Assembly: GCF_000718515.1 (NCBI RefSeq)
Contig: NZ_JNZS01000004.1
Coordinates: forward strand, 431,851-495,850
DNA: 64,000 bases
Reading direction: 5' to 3'
Source: Micromonospora parva
GTDB taxonomy: Bacteria > Actinomycetota > Actinomycetes > Mycobacteriales > Micromonosporaceae
Each line of letters begins with the position of its first letter. Within the stretch, counting starts at the first letter, position 1. The notes under the pieces were generated by a model that was given only the letters and a program-made list of their open reading frames with translations, was not told the origin of the DNA and ran no database searches. Positions 53,824-61,896 of the stretch are shown here, piece after piece. The translations under genes and the position numbers were made by a program.

Positions 53824-54470
53824 CCGGTCTGCTGGTGGTGACGGCGGTTCCCGCCGAGGCGGACGCGGTCCGCGCCGGGCTGACCGACAGCACCGTGACC
53901 GTCGCGCCGATCGGTGTGGGCCCGGCCATCGCCGGTGCCGCCACCGCCCGGCTGTTGGCACTCGCCGAGGCCGCCGGCCGGCCGTACCGCGCGGTGGTCA
54001 GCGCCGGTGTGGCCGGCGGCTTCACCGGGCGGGCCGAGGTCGGCGACACGGTGCTCGGCACCGCCAGCATCGCCGCCGACCTGGGTGCCGAGTCGCCCGA
54101 CGGCTTCATCCCCGTCGACGAGCTGGGCATGCCGCCCGCGCTGCTCGGCGCCGGCAGCAGGGTGTCGGCGGACCCGGGTCTGCTGGCCACGCTGCGGGCC
54201 GCTCTTCCGACGGCAACGACCGGGCCGGTGCTGACGGTCAGCACCGTCACCGGCACCAGCGCCGGCACCGACGAGCTGCGCCGGCGGCATCCGGAAGCGG
54301 TGGCCGAGGCCATGGAGGGGTACGGCGTGGCGGTCGCCGCCGCGCAGGCCGGGCTGCCCTTCGCCGAACTGCGCACCATCTCCAACCCGATCGGCCCGCG
54401 CGACCGGGACGCCTGGCGGCTGCGCGAAGCCCTCGCCGCCCTGACCGCAGCGGCCCCGGCACTGCGCTGA
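53820..54470 (+). CDS. mqnB: Futalosine hydrolase
   Basis: 216 aa, nucleoside-phosphorylase fold. Motifs: LLVVTAVPAEADAVRAGL, VVSAGVAGGFTGRAEVGDTV and VAEAMEGYGVAVAAAQAGLP (catalytic Glu region), then ELRTISNPIGPRDRDAW. It removes the base from futalosine in the futalosine route to menaquinone. Supported by mqnD 1.8 kb away on the same strand. GTG start overlaps the MFS stop. Confidence 0.93.
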   Translation: MTGLLVVTAVPAEADAVRAGLTDSTVTVAPIGVGPAIAGAATARLLALAEAAGRPYRAVVSAGVAGGFTGRAEVGDTVLGTASIAADLGAESPDGFIPVDELGMPPALLGAGSRVSADPGLLATLRAALPTATTGPVLTVSTVTGTSAGTDELRRRHPEAVAEAMEGYGVAVAAAQAGLPFAELRTISNPIGPRDRDAWRLREALAALTAAAPALR

Positions 54471-54482
54471 CCAGGCCCGCGT

Positions 54483-55424
54483 TCAGGAAAACCAGCGCTT
54501 GCCGGGTTGGCTGAGGCGCAGTGCCGCCGGACGGCGTGCCTCGATCTCGAAGCCGCACGCCAGCAGCAGCTCGGTGCCGAACCCCTCGGCGATGGCGGCC
54601 GCGTCGTCGATGCCCGCCTCGCGCATGTCAGCCACCAGCGCGGTGACCAGCCGACGTCCGAGCCCCAACCGCCGATAACGGGGATCAACCAGCACGCCGT
54701 CGAGCACCATCTCCCGCTCTGGCATGCCCGGATGCCACTCCCCGAACTCCAGGAACGGGCTGCGCTCGTGGGCCCGCAGTTCACCAACCAGCGCCCCGTC
54801 GGGAAGCTCGGCGAGGTACCGCCAGGAGGTGGCCGGCAGGTCGCCACCGATCACCCGACGCACCCGCGCAGTCCGTCGGACCTCGGCACCCCACCGTCGG
54901 TTGTCGCGGTAACGCCGGTTGCGCTCGTAGGCGGCCGGTGGCAGCGGAAGTGGATATCGCTGGGGCGGCAACCTGTACCACTCCGCCCACCAGGCACCGG
55001 GCCAGTCCCGAGGCTCGTGGACCGGCCACACGTCCAGGTGAGCCGGGTAACGGCGGTCTGCCTCGTCCCGCATGTCGTCGTGCGGCACCGGCGTGGGTTC
55101 TGTGATGCCGGAGATCGCGGTCGAGGTGCCGATGACCAACTGCCCACCCGCTGCCCGGACGAGACGCACCACTGTCCGGAATCGGGGATCGGCCGACCGC
55201 CCCGACTCGATCCGGGCCAGCGTCGGCTGCGGCACCCCGGACCTCTCGGCCAACTGCCGCTGACTCAGATCGGCCCGCCGACGCAGAGCGCGCAGCGCCA
55301 GGCCAAGCTCGACGCCATTGCCCTCGCTGGCGCCATTGCCCCCGTCGGTGCCGTCGCCCCCGTCGGCGTGGTCGCCCTCGTCGGCGCCGCTGCCCCCGTC
55401 GGTATGGTCGCTCGCCTCGGTCAC
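54483..55424 (-). CDS. XRE-type HTH domain fused to GNAT acetyltransferase
   Basis: 313 aa from the GTG at 55424. Residues 1-41 are an acidic hexapeptide repeat (DHTDGGSGADEGDHADGG). An XRE HTH follows (ALRRRADLSQRQLAERSGVP, QPTLARIESGRSADPRFRTV). After a Trp/Pro-rich linker comes a GNAT domain, with the acetyl-CoA loop VDPRYRRLGLGRRLVTALVA. The target is unknown. The frame stays open upstream through a Gly/Arg pentapeptide repeat to an ATG at 55931, so a form up to 482 aa is possible. That ATG lies within a dispersed repeat, so I keep the shorter start. It separates mqnB from mqnD on the opposite strand. Confidence 0.8.
   Translation of the reverse strand: MTEASDHTDGGSGADEGDHADGGDGTDGGNGASEGNGVELGLALRALRRRADLSQRQLAERSGVPQPTLARIESGRSADPRFRTVVRLVRAAGGQLVIGTSTAISGITEPTPVPHDDMRDEADRRYPAHLDVWPVHEPRDWPGAWWAEWYRLPPQRYPLPLPPAAYERNRRYRDNRRWGAEVRRTARVRRVIGGDLPATSWRYLAELPDGALVGELRAHERSPFLEFGEWHPGMPEREMVLDGVLVDPRYRRLGLGRRLVTALVADMREAGIDDAAAIAEGFGTELLLACGFEIEARRPAALRLSQPGKRWFS
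55302..55409. repeat. Six 18-bp tandem repeats (acidic hexapeptide)
   Basis: Units of 18 bp such as GCCCCCGTCGGTGCCGTC, six copies without indels. On the minus strand they encode [DNS]-[HG]-[TAV]-[DSE]-[GEL]-G at the N-terminus of the HTH-GNAT protein. Confidence 0.75.
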
Positions 55425-55531
55425 GGACCGATGCTCCCCGCTGGTCAGCCCACTATCAACACCCTCATCGGGACTGTGGATAAAGCTGTGGACAACCCCT
55501 CCGGTCGGTGGACGACCTACTCCGCAGACCT

Positions 55532-55943
55532 CCTTTGGAGCTGAATCGTCTGCGACATCATCACGACCCGCACCACCACGACCCGCGCCACCACGGCCTC
55601 CATCACCACGGCCCGCACCACCACGACCTGCACCACCACGACCTGCACCACCACGACCCGCACCACCACGACCTACATCGCCACGGCCCGCGCCACCACG
55701 ACCCGCGCCACCACGGCTTCCATCACCACGACCCGCGCCACCACGGCCTCCATCACCACGGCCTGCGCCACCACGGCCTACATCACGACGACGGCGGACC
55801 GCTGCGGCCCACACCACGACCCCGCACACCGCTGTGGTCGCGCCACGACTTCGGGCCACTCCGGAACACGTCGGCCGCACCAGGACTGCGGACCCTGCGG
55901 CCCCGGGTCCAGCGCGATTCGTTTGCGACATCAGCTCCAAAGG
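55532..55943. repeat. 412-bp segment bounded by perfect 13-bp inverted repeats
   Basis: CCTTTGGAGCTGA at 55532-55544 and its exact complement at 55931-55943. The right copy extends to a 26-bp element that recurs with 23/26 identity at 63895-63920. I see no target-site duplication and no transposase. Confidence 0.6.
55559..55783. repeat. Minisatellite: fifteen 15-bp units
   Basis: Consensus CACCACGRCCYGCRC, fifteen uninterrupted units without a single indel. Common variants fall at unit positions 2, 8, 11 and 14 (every third base); some units also change at positions 10, 12 and 15. The minus frame reads (A-G-R-G-G) with occasional D-G-G-R-G; two plus frames read His-rich or Pro/Arg-rich repeats. 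Confidence 0.85.
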
Positions 55944-56038
55944 GAGTCCGTGGGAGGTACGGACCCCGCGCCCCGGGCGGATCACCGCCCACGCTGCTGC
56001 CGGCGGCTGGCCACACTCCCGGTGCCGCCGGCCGTTCG

Positions 56039-56185
56039 TCGCGGACCTCCCGTCACGGACCCCCGGTCACGGACCTCCGTCGCGGACCTCCCGTCACAGA
56101 TCTTCGGTCACGGATCTCGATCACGGATCTCCCGTCACGGACCTCCCGTCGGCGATCTCCGCCGCCGATCTCCGTCGCGGATCAC
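56039..56185. repeat. Tandem array of about ten ~14-bp units
   Basis: Consensus TCACGGACCTCCCG, 13-14 bp per unit and degenerate towards the 3' end. Unit length is not a multiple of three, so it is not a coding repeat. It ends ~40 nt before the mqnD -10 box. Confidence 0.75.
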
Positions 56186-56226
56186 ACTGAGCGGGGTGGG
56201 CGCGGGCGGCGAGGCGGGGGCGGGGC

Positions 56227-56241
56227 TAGCGTGGGGGTGTG
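56227..56241 (+). promoter_or_regulatory. Leaderless promoter: TAGCGT, 6 nt, GTG
   Basis: TAGCGT (56227-56232), GGGGGT, then the GTG at 56239. Confidence 0.6.
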
Positions 56242-57087
56242 GCGCTCTCCCTGGCGATCTCGCCCTGCCCCAACGACACGTTCGTCTTCCACGCGCTGGT
56301 GCACGGGCTGGTGCCCGACGCGCCGCCGGTCGAGGTGACGTACGCCGATGTCGACGTCACCAACACGGCGGCCGAGCGGGGCGCGTTCGACCTGGTGAAG
56401 GTGAGCTTCGCGGCGCTGCCCTGGCTGCTCGACGACTACCACCTGCTGCCCTGCGGCGGCGCACTCGGTCGCGGGTGCGGCCCGCTGGTGCTCACCCGCG
56501 GAGATCGTGACGGCGGGCCGGACCGCACCGACCTGACCGGCGCGACGGTGGCGGTGCCGGGCGACCGGACCACCGCGTACCTGCTGTTCCGGCTCTGGTC
56601 GGCCGGGCGACCGCCGGCCCGGATCGAGGTGGTTCCGTTCCACGAGATCATGCCGGGCGTGGCGGCGGGGCGCTACGACGCTGGGCTGGTCATCCACGAG
56701 GCGCGGTTCACCTACCACCGGCACGGCCTGAGCGCCCTGGTCGACCTCGGCGAATGGTGGGAAACCGACACCGGCCTGCCCATCCCGCTCGGCGCGATCC
56801 TGGCCAAGCGCGGCGCGGTCGACCCGGAGGCCGCGGCCGGTTGGATCCGCGAGTCGGTCCGGCAGGCCTGGGCGGACCCGGCGGCCAGCCGGGAGTACGT
56901 GCTGGCGCACGCCCAGGAGATGGAGCTCGACGTGGTGGACAGGCACATCGGCCTCTACGTCAACGAGTTCACCGCGGACCTGGGCGAAGCCGGTTTCGCC
57001 GCGGTGGCGGCACTGCTCGACCGGGCCGCCACCGCCGGCCTGGTGCCTCAGACCTCCAGCTCGCGGGCCACCGCGTGGACCAGCTGA
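56239..57087 (+). CDS. mqnD: 1,4-dihydroxy-6-naphthoate synthase
   Basis: 282 aa, periplasmic-binding-protein fold of MqnA/MqnD. Diagnostic start LAISPCPNDTFVFHALVHGL, then FDLVKVSFAALPWLLDDYHL and YDAGLVIHEARFTYHRHGLS. It converts cyclic de-hypoxanthine futalosine to 1,4-dihydroxy-6-naphthoate. With mqnB it shows that this organism uses the futalosine pathway; mqnA and mqnC must lie elsewhere. GTG start is probably leaderless. Its 3' end overlaps the convergent cold-shock gene by 40 nt. Confidence 0.94.
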   Translation: MALSLAISPCPNDTFVFHALVHGLVPDAPPVEVTYADVDVTNTAAERGAFDLVKVSFAALPWLLDDYHLLPCGGALGRGCGPLVLTRGDRDGGPDRTDLTGATVAVPGDRTTAYLLFRLWSAGRPPARIEVVPFHEIMPGVAAGRYDAGLVIHEARFTYHRHGLSALVDLGEWWETDTGLPIPLGAILAKRGAVDPEAAAGWIRESVRQAWADPAASREYVLAHAQEMELDVVDRHIGLYVNEFTADLGEAGFAAVAALLDRAATAGLVPQTSSSRATAWTS

Positions 57088-57434
57088 GCGATCTTCTGCG
57101 CGGCCTTCCTGTCCGGGTACCGTCCCCGGCGCAGGTCCGGCTGAACCTTCGCCTCCAGCACCTTGATCATGTCTTCGACCAGGCCGTGCAGTTCCTCGGC
57201 CGGTCGACGGCGCAGCTCCGCCATCGACGGCGGCGCGTCCAGCAGCTTGACTCCCATGGCCTGCGCGCCCCGGCGGCTGTCCACCACGCTGAAGTCGACC
57301 CGTTGGCCACCCTTGAGGTCGGTGACACCCGCCGGCAGCGCCCCCTTGGGCAGGAACACGTCGCCGCCCTCGTCACTGGTGACGAAGCCGTATCCCTTGG
57401 CCGTGTCGTACCACTTCACTCGACCCGTAGGCAC
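57048..57434 (-). CDS. Cold-shock-domain protein with C-terminal extension
   Basis: 128 aa. The cold-shock domain (1-~68) has RVKWYDTAKGYGFVTSDEGG and DVFLPKGAL, where RNP1 is KGYGFVT and RNP2 DVFLP. The C-terminal half is a helical extension (RRPAEELHGLVEDMIKVLEA, DRKAAQKIAQLVHAVARELE), about 60 residues beyond the usual 67-aa CspA. It binds single-stranded RNA/DNA. GTG start with a weak GGGG site. A similar gene neighbours mqnD in streptomycetes. Confidence 0.92.
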   Translation of the reverse strand: MPTGRVKWYDTAKGYGFVTSDEGGDVFLPKGALPAGVTDLKGGQRVDFSVVDSRRGAQAMGVKLLDAPPSMAELRRRPAEELHGLVEDMIKVLEAKVQPDLRRGRYPDRKAAQKIAQLVHAVARELEV

Positions 57435-57461
57435 CTGAAAACCCCTGCTTCACTTGAGCCG

Positions 57462-58085
57462 CTACTGCTCCAAGGCTAGCTGGATCATCCCGTCGAGCGC
57501 CGCTGGGAATTCGGTGAGCTCGTCCAGCACCACTTCCGCCCCCGCCGCGCGCAGCTCAGCCCGGGAGCACGGGCCGGTCGCGACACCGATGCCGGGCACC
57601 CCGGCAGCTGCCGCCGCCGCCATGTCCGCCACGTGGTCACCGACGTAGTGGGTGGCGCCGTGCTCCCGCAGGGCGGTCGCCTTCTGCTCGGCGAACAGGT
57701 CGCCGGCCAACTCGTCGACAGTGAGGCCGAGATGGTCCAGGTGCAACCGGGCCAACCGGCCGATCTTGGAGGTGACCACCAGCACCCGGCCACCCCGGTC
57801 CCGGATCGCGTCGATGGCCTCCCGGGCACCGGGCAGCAGGAGCGTCGGCGTGATCGCGTACGCCGGGTACAGCTCGCGGTACACCCGTACGGCCGACTCG
57901 ACCTGCTCCGGCGGGAACCAGTGCGCGATCTCGGTACGCAGCGGCGGCCCCAGCCGGGACACCGCCAGCTCGGCGTCGACCGGCACACCGGTCCTCGCGG
58001 TCAGCGCCCGGTACGCCGCGGCGATGCCGGGGCGGGAGTCCACCAGGGTCATGTCGAGGTCGAATCCGACGGTCAGTGCGGGCAT
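57462..58085 (-). CDS. HAD-family hydrolase (phosphoglycolate phosphatase-like)
   Basis: 207 aa. Motif I TVGFDLDMTLVDSRPG, motif II VLVVTSKIG, motif IV THYVGDHVADMAAAAAAG; a helical cap (SRLGPPLRTEIAHWFPPEQV) as in Gph-type phosphatases. Substrate unknown. The start at the ATG at 58085 is supported by its -10 box; 27 nt separate it from the cold-shock gene downstream. Confidence 0.9.
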   Translation of the reverse strand: MPALTVGFDLDMTLVDSRPGIAAAYRALTARTGVPVDAELAVSRLGPPLRTEIAHWFPPEQVESAVRVYRELYPAYAITPTLLLPGAREAIDAIRDRGGRVLVVTSKIGRLARLHLDHLGLTVDELAGDLFAEQKATALREHGATHYVGDHVADMAAAAAAGVPGIGVATGPCSRAELRAAGAEVVLDELTEFPAALDGMIQLALEQ

Positions 58086-58098
58086 GTCGAGAAACGTA
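58083..58098 (-). promoter_or_regulatory. Leaderless promoter: TACGTT, 7 nt, ATG
   Basis: On the minus strand TACGTT (58098-58093), TCTCGAC, then the ATG at 58085. Confidence 0.5.
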
Positions 58099-58153
58099 CC
58101 GGCTACTCCCGGTCGGCCGGACGTCCGAGGGGCGCGGAAGCCCGATGCCGGGC

Positions 58154-58171
58154 TAGCGTGGAAAGACGATG
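58154..58171 (+). promoter_or_regulatory. Short-leader promoter: TAGCGT, 9 nt, ATG
   Basis: TAGCGT (58154-58159), nine bases, ATG at 58169. Transcription would start 2-3 nt before the ATG. A GGAAAG stretch overlaps the expected start point. Confidence 0.5.
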
Positions 58172-60652
58172 ACCACCTCACTCGCCGACCACCTGCGGTC
58201 GCTGCCCGACGAGTCACTGGCCGCGCTCCTCCAGCTGCGGCCCGACCTCGTCGTGCCCGTGCCGGCCGATGTCTCCGCCCTGGCCATCCGGGCCCAGTCC
58301 CGGGTCTCCGTGGCCCGCGCGCTGGACGGGCTGGACCAGTTCACCCTCCAGATCCTCGACGCCGCCCGCCTCACCCGGAACCCGGACGACGCCACCACGG
58401 CCACCGACACCGTGCTCGCGATGGCGACCGCCGGGCCGCAGCCGCCGGCTCCGACGGCCGTCCGGGCCGCCGTGGGCCGACTGCGTGCGCTCTTCCTGCT
58501 GTACGGCCCGGAGCACGCGCTCCAGGTGGTGCCCGCCGTCGACGAGGTGTCCCCGTACCCCGCCGGGCTCGGCCGGCCGGCTGCGGAGCTGGACCCGCGC
58601 ACGGCAGCGCTCTGCGCGGACCCGGCGAAACTCCGACGGACGGTGCTCGCCGCCCCACCCTCGGCCCGGGCGATCCTGGACCGGTTGGCGGCCGGCCCAC
58701 CGGTCGGCAGCGTTCCGCCGGGAGCGTTGCAGGCGCCGCCGCTCGGTACGGAGGACCCGGTCCTCTCCGACCCCACCAACGGGGGTGCCCCGACCGGCTC
58801 CCCGGTGCGGTGGCTCGTCGACAACCGGCTGCTGGTCCCCGTGACGACCGGCTCGTCCACGGCCAGCGGAACTGTGGAGCTGCCCCGCGAGGTCGGCCTG
58901 CTGCTGCGCCGCGACACCGGCCCGCTCGGGCCCCTGCGCACCAGCCCACCGCCGGTGGCCGCGGCACCGCGGGAGCCGAAGGCTGTCGACTCGGCCGGGG
59001 CCGGGCAGACCATGGAGGTGGTCCGGAACACCGAAGGGCTGCTGGAGCAACTCGCCGACGAGCCCGCGCCGGTGCTGCGTTCGGGTGGCATCGGTGTGCG
59101 GGATCTGCGCCGGTTGGCGCGCACCGCCGGGCTGGACGAACCGACCACCGCGCTGCTGCTGGAGGTCGCGTACGCGGCGGGGCTCGCCGGTGAGCTGGAG
59201 ATACCCGGGTCGGCCACCGGCCGGTACGGGGCGGACCAGCAGGTGCTGCCGACCGGCGGGTACGAGGTGTGGCGAGCCGCCTCACTGGCCCAACGGTGGG
59301 AGCAGCTCGCCCGAGCGTGGCTGACCATGACCCGGCAGGTGGGGCTGGTCGGCCGCCGGGACGACCGGGACCGCCCGATCGCCGCGCTCTCCGCCGAGGC
59401 CGAACGGGCCGGCGTGCCGGCCACCCGACGGGCGGTGCTGGGCGTACTCGCCGATCTGGAACCGGCCACCGCACCCACCCCGCAGGAGGTGCAGGACCTG
59501 CTGGACTGGCGGGCCCCGCGCCGCAGCCGGGGCCGGGACGCCGCCCACCGGGAGGTGCTGGCCGAGGCCGCGCAGCTGGGCGTGACGGGGTTGGGGGCGC
59601 TCACCACGTACGGTCGGCTGCTGCTGGGTGACCTGACGTCGACCGACGAGCGGACCGACGACCCGCTGGGCGTGCACGCGGACATCGAGAGCGGTGACCC
59701 GTCCAGTGCCGCCCGGGCGCTGGACGCGTTGCTGCCCGCACCGGTCGACCACTTCCTGGTGCAGGCCGACCTGACCGTGGTGGTGCCCGGCCCACCCGAG
59801 CCGGCGCTCGCCGCCGAACTGGAGGCGATGACCGAGCTGGAGTCGGCCGGTGGGGCCAGCGTGCACCGGGTCACCACGGCGAGCGTGCGACGGGCACTGG
59901 ATTCCGGCTACACCGCCGACGACCTGCACGACGTGTTCCGGCGCCGGTCACGTACCCCGGTGCCGCAGGGGCTCACCTACCTGATCGACGACGTGGCCCG
60001 TAAGCACGGCGGGCTGCGGGTCGGCCTGGCCGGGGCGTACCTGCGCAGCGACGACGAGACGCTGATCAGCGAGGTGCTGGCCGACCGGCGACTGGAGTCG
60101 TTGGCGTTGCGCCGGCTGGCGCCGACGGTGCTGTGCACGCAGTACCAGGTTGGCCGGTTGCTGGGCGCGCTTCGCGACGCCGGGTACGCGCCGGTGCAGG
60201 AGGACGGCACCGGCAGCACCGTGCTGGCCCGGCCGCGCATCCGGCGGGCCCCGCCCCGGGTGTCGGTGACCAGTCGTACGACCGATCCGCTGGCCGCCCC
60301 GAAGCTGCCCATGCCCCGGCTGCTCGGCGTGGTGGAGCACATCCGGCGGGGCGACGCGGCGGCGCGGGCGGCCCGACGCGCACCGGCGGTGGTGCGCGGC
60401 GGTGCTCCGGGGTTGGGCGGCGGTCCAGTGCCGGCGCACACCCACAGTGAGGCCCTGGCTGTGCTCCAGCAGGCGGTCCGGGACAAGGCGCTGGTCTGGG
60501 TCGGTTACGTCGACGCGCACGGGGCGACCGCGTCGCGCCTACTCAAACCGGTTTCGATCGGTGCCGGCTACCTGCGGGCCGAGGATGAGCGGACCGAGAT
60601 GCTGCACACGTTCGCGTTGCACCGGATCACCGCGGCGGTGGTGGCGGACTGA
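58169..60652 (+). CDS. Helicase-associated protein (partner of XPB-type helicase)
   Basis: 827 aa. Opens SLADHLRSLPDESLAALLQL, followed by winged-helix-like segments (FTLQILDAARLTRNPDDATT; GIGVRDLRRLARTAGLDEPT). Then comes the XPB/Ssl2-type N-terminal-domain region (PVDHFLVQADLTVVVPGPPE). The C-terminal segment KALVWVGYVDAHGATASRLL and LRAEDERTEMLHTFALHRIT resembles a WYL domain. It has no Walker motifs. Proteins of this kind lie beside xpb in mycobacteria and relatives. Joint action in DNA repair is inferred from this conserved pairing. Confidence 0.88.
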   Translation: MTTSLADHLRSLPDESLAALLQLRPDLVVPVPADVSALAIRAQSRVSVARALDGLDQFTLQILDAARLTRNPDDATTATDTVLAMATAGPQPPAPTAVRAAVGRLRALFLLYGPEHALQVVPAVDEVSPYPAGLGRPAAELDPRTAALCADPAKLRRTVLAAPPSARAILDRLAAGPPVGSVPPGALQAPPLGTEDPVLSDPTNGGAPTGSPVRWLVDNRLLVPVTTGSSTASGTVELPREVGLLLRRDTGPLGPLRTSPPPVAAAPREPKAVDSAGAGQTMEVVRNTEGLLEQLADEPAPVLRSGGIGVRDLRRLARTAGLDEPTTALLLEVAYAAGLAGELEIPGSATGRYGADQQVLPTGGYEVWRAASLAQRWEQLARAWLTMTRQVGLVGRRDDRDRPIAALSAEAERAGVPATRRAVLGVLADLEPATAPTPQEVQDLLDWRAPRRSRGRDAAHREVLAEAAQLGVTGLGALTTYGRLLLGDLTSTDERTDDPLGVHADIESGDPSSAARALDALLPAPVDHFLVQADLTVVVPGPPEPALAAELEAMTELESAGGASVHRVTTASVRRALDSGYTADDLHDVFRRRSRTPVPQGLTYLIDDVARKHGGLRVGLAGAYLRSDDETLISEVLADRRLESLALRRLAPTVLCTQYQVGRLLGALRDAGYAPVQEDGTGSTVLARPRIRRAPPRVSVTSRTTDPLAAPKLPMPRLLGVVEHIRRGDAAARAARRAPAVVRGGAPGLGGGPVPAHTHSEALAVLQQAVRDKALVWVGYVDAHGATASRLLKPVSIGAGYLRAEDERTEMLHTFALHRITAAVVAD

Positions 60653-60683
60653 CCGACGGCGCCGTCGCGCGGGGCGCTGTCGG

Positions 60684-60920
60684 TCAGCGGCGGCTCCGGC
60701 GCACGGTGCCGATCACCGAGATGACCAGCAGCAGCGCGAAGCCGGCGCCGGCGGCCTCCCCGACCGAGTCGATGAAGCCCTGCTGGAGCACCAGCCAGCC
60801 GAAGAGGAACCACCCGAGCAGGAGCGTCGCCGCGACGGCGTACGCGATCACGGTCGCTCGGGACACCTCGTCCGGTGCTGCTTGCTCATGCTCCGCGATC
60901 ACGTCATGGTCGACCGTCAT
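60684..60920 (-). CDS. Small two-helix membrane protein
   Basis: 78 aa. Hydrophilic start, then two membrane helices (TVIAYAVAATLLLGWFLFGW; AGAGFALLLVISVIGTVRR) and a basic end. Not recognised. ATG follows GGGGAGG. It lies between two genes of the XPB neighbourhood, on the opposite strand. Confidence 0.75.
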   Translation of the reverse strand: MTVDHDVIAEHEQAAPDEVSRATVIAYAVAATLLLGWFLFGWLVLQQGFIDSVGEAAGAGFALLLVISVIGTVRRSRR

Positions 60921-61017
60921 GCCCAGCCTCCCCGCCCGGTCCGGCCCTGGACTCCAAGAGTGACACTCGAGAGTCCGGTCGGACAGGGGGTCACCGCCGC
61001 AATTCGCTGCGTGTCGC

Positions 61018-61896
61018 TCAGGTGCCGGGGCGGCGGCCGATCAGCACCACCCGGGTGCCGACCTTGCCGAGTTCCCACATCCGGACGGCGTCGGCGTGCA
61101 GCAGATTGACGCAGCCGTGCGAGCCGATCGACTTCTCGTGCAGGTAGGTGGTGGTCTCGTGGAAGCCCATCCCCTGGGTGAAGTGCTGCCAGTACGGCAG
61201 CCACACCTCGTACGGGTCGGACCATTCCTTGGGGTTGCGGTAGTTGACGGTGTAGGTGCCGGCCGGGGTGCGGTAGCCGGACATGCCGGTGCGGGTCACC
61301 GTCGGCGCCATGATCACTTTGCCGGCGCGGAGCGCCCAGACGGTCTGTCGGGTCAGGTCCACGCAGAACGTGGTGCCTGTGCCGCCCTTGCAGCGGGCCG
61401 GGTCGGTGGTGGCGAGGCGCTGGGCCACGTCGAGGGTGGTCGGCCCGGCGCGACCCTCGACGGGGCGAATGCCGTACCTCTTCTGGAACTTCTTGATCGC
61501 CGCGCAGTCGGCGGCGGACTGCCGGCCGTCAACGGTCACCGCCCCGAACCCACCCAACCGGGCCAGGTAGGTCTCCACCGCGCGCTGGTGCTGGCCCTGG
61601 GGGCAGCCGGCGACGGTCGGCGTACCGCTGGGGGTCGGCTTGGTCGTGCTCGTGCGGGTCGGCTTCGGCGTGGGTTTCCGGGAGGGTTTCGGGGTGGCTA
61701 CGGCCGACGTGGACGGGCCGTGCTGGTCCGGCCGGGGCGTGTCGCTCGCCCCCGTTGCCCGTTCTGCCGCACCGGCTGGGGCGGCTCCCCCGCCACCACT
61801 CCCACCGGACTGCGGCTCGAACGCGCACGCACCCGCGCCGACCAGCACGACCACCACGAGGGCGAGCAGCCGGGAAGTGGTCCGAAAGTGCTTCAT
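61018..61896 (-). CDS. L,D-transpeptidase lipoprotein with peptidoglycan-binding domain
   Basis: 292 aa. A lipoprotein signal (1-23) precedes Cys24 in VGAGACAF. A Thr/Pro/Lys-rich linker (~55-95) follows, then a peptidoglycan-binding domain (GGFGAVTVDGRQSAADCAAI) and a YkuD catalytic domain. The YkuD motif is HEKSIGSHGCVNLLHADA, with the nucleophilic cysteine near residue 261. It makes 3-3 crosslinks in peptidoglycan from outside the membrane. ATG follows GGGGAGG. Confidence 0.94.
   Translation of the reverse strand: MKHFRTTSRLLALVVVVLVGAGACAFEPQSGGSGGGGAAPAGAAERATGASDTPRPDQHGPSTSAVATPKPSRKPTPKPTRTSTTKPTPSGTPTVAGCPQGQHQRAVETYLARLGGFGAVTVDGRQSAADCAAIKKFQKRYGIRPVEGRAGPTTLDVAQRLATTDPARCKGGTGTTFCVDLTRQTVWALRAGKVIMAPTVTRTGMSGYRTPAGTYTVNYRNPKEWSDPYEVWLPYWQHFTQGMGFHETTTYLHEKSIGSHGCVNLLHADAVRMWELGKVGTRVVLIGRRPGT

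Larger units (their letters stand above)
55425..56238. other. 814-nt interval without an assigned gene, repeat-rich
   Basis: Contains, in order: a short unique stretch, the left 13-bp inverted repeat (55532), fifteen 15-bp units (55559-55783), a unique stretch, the right 13-bp inverted repeat (55931-55943), a second array of ~14-bp units (56039-56185) and the mqnD promoter. Long frames are open on both strands because of the repeats. The only one joined to a real domain is the minus frame of the HTH-GNAT gene. Confidence 0.6.

Noticed and set aside
55302..56185. Tandem repeats considered as a CRISPR array
   Set aside because: Units are 14-18 bp and contiguous, with no unique spacers and no cas genes.
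55508..56338. Plus-strand frame encoding a His-rich (HHHDP) repeat protein
   Set aside because: The repeat variants change its amino acids at most positions, no start signal is present, and the frame runs on into mqnD in the wrong phase.
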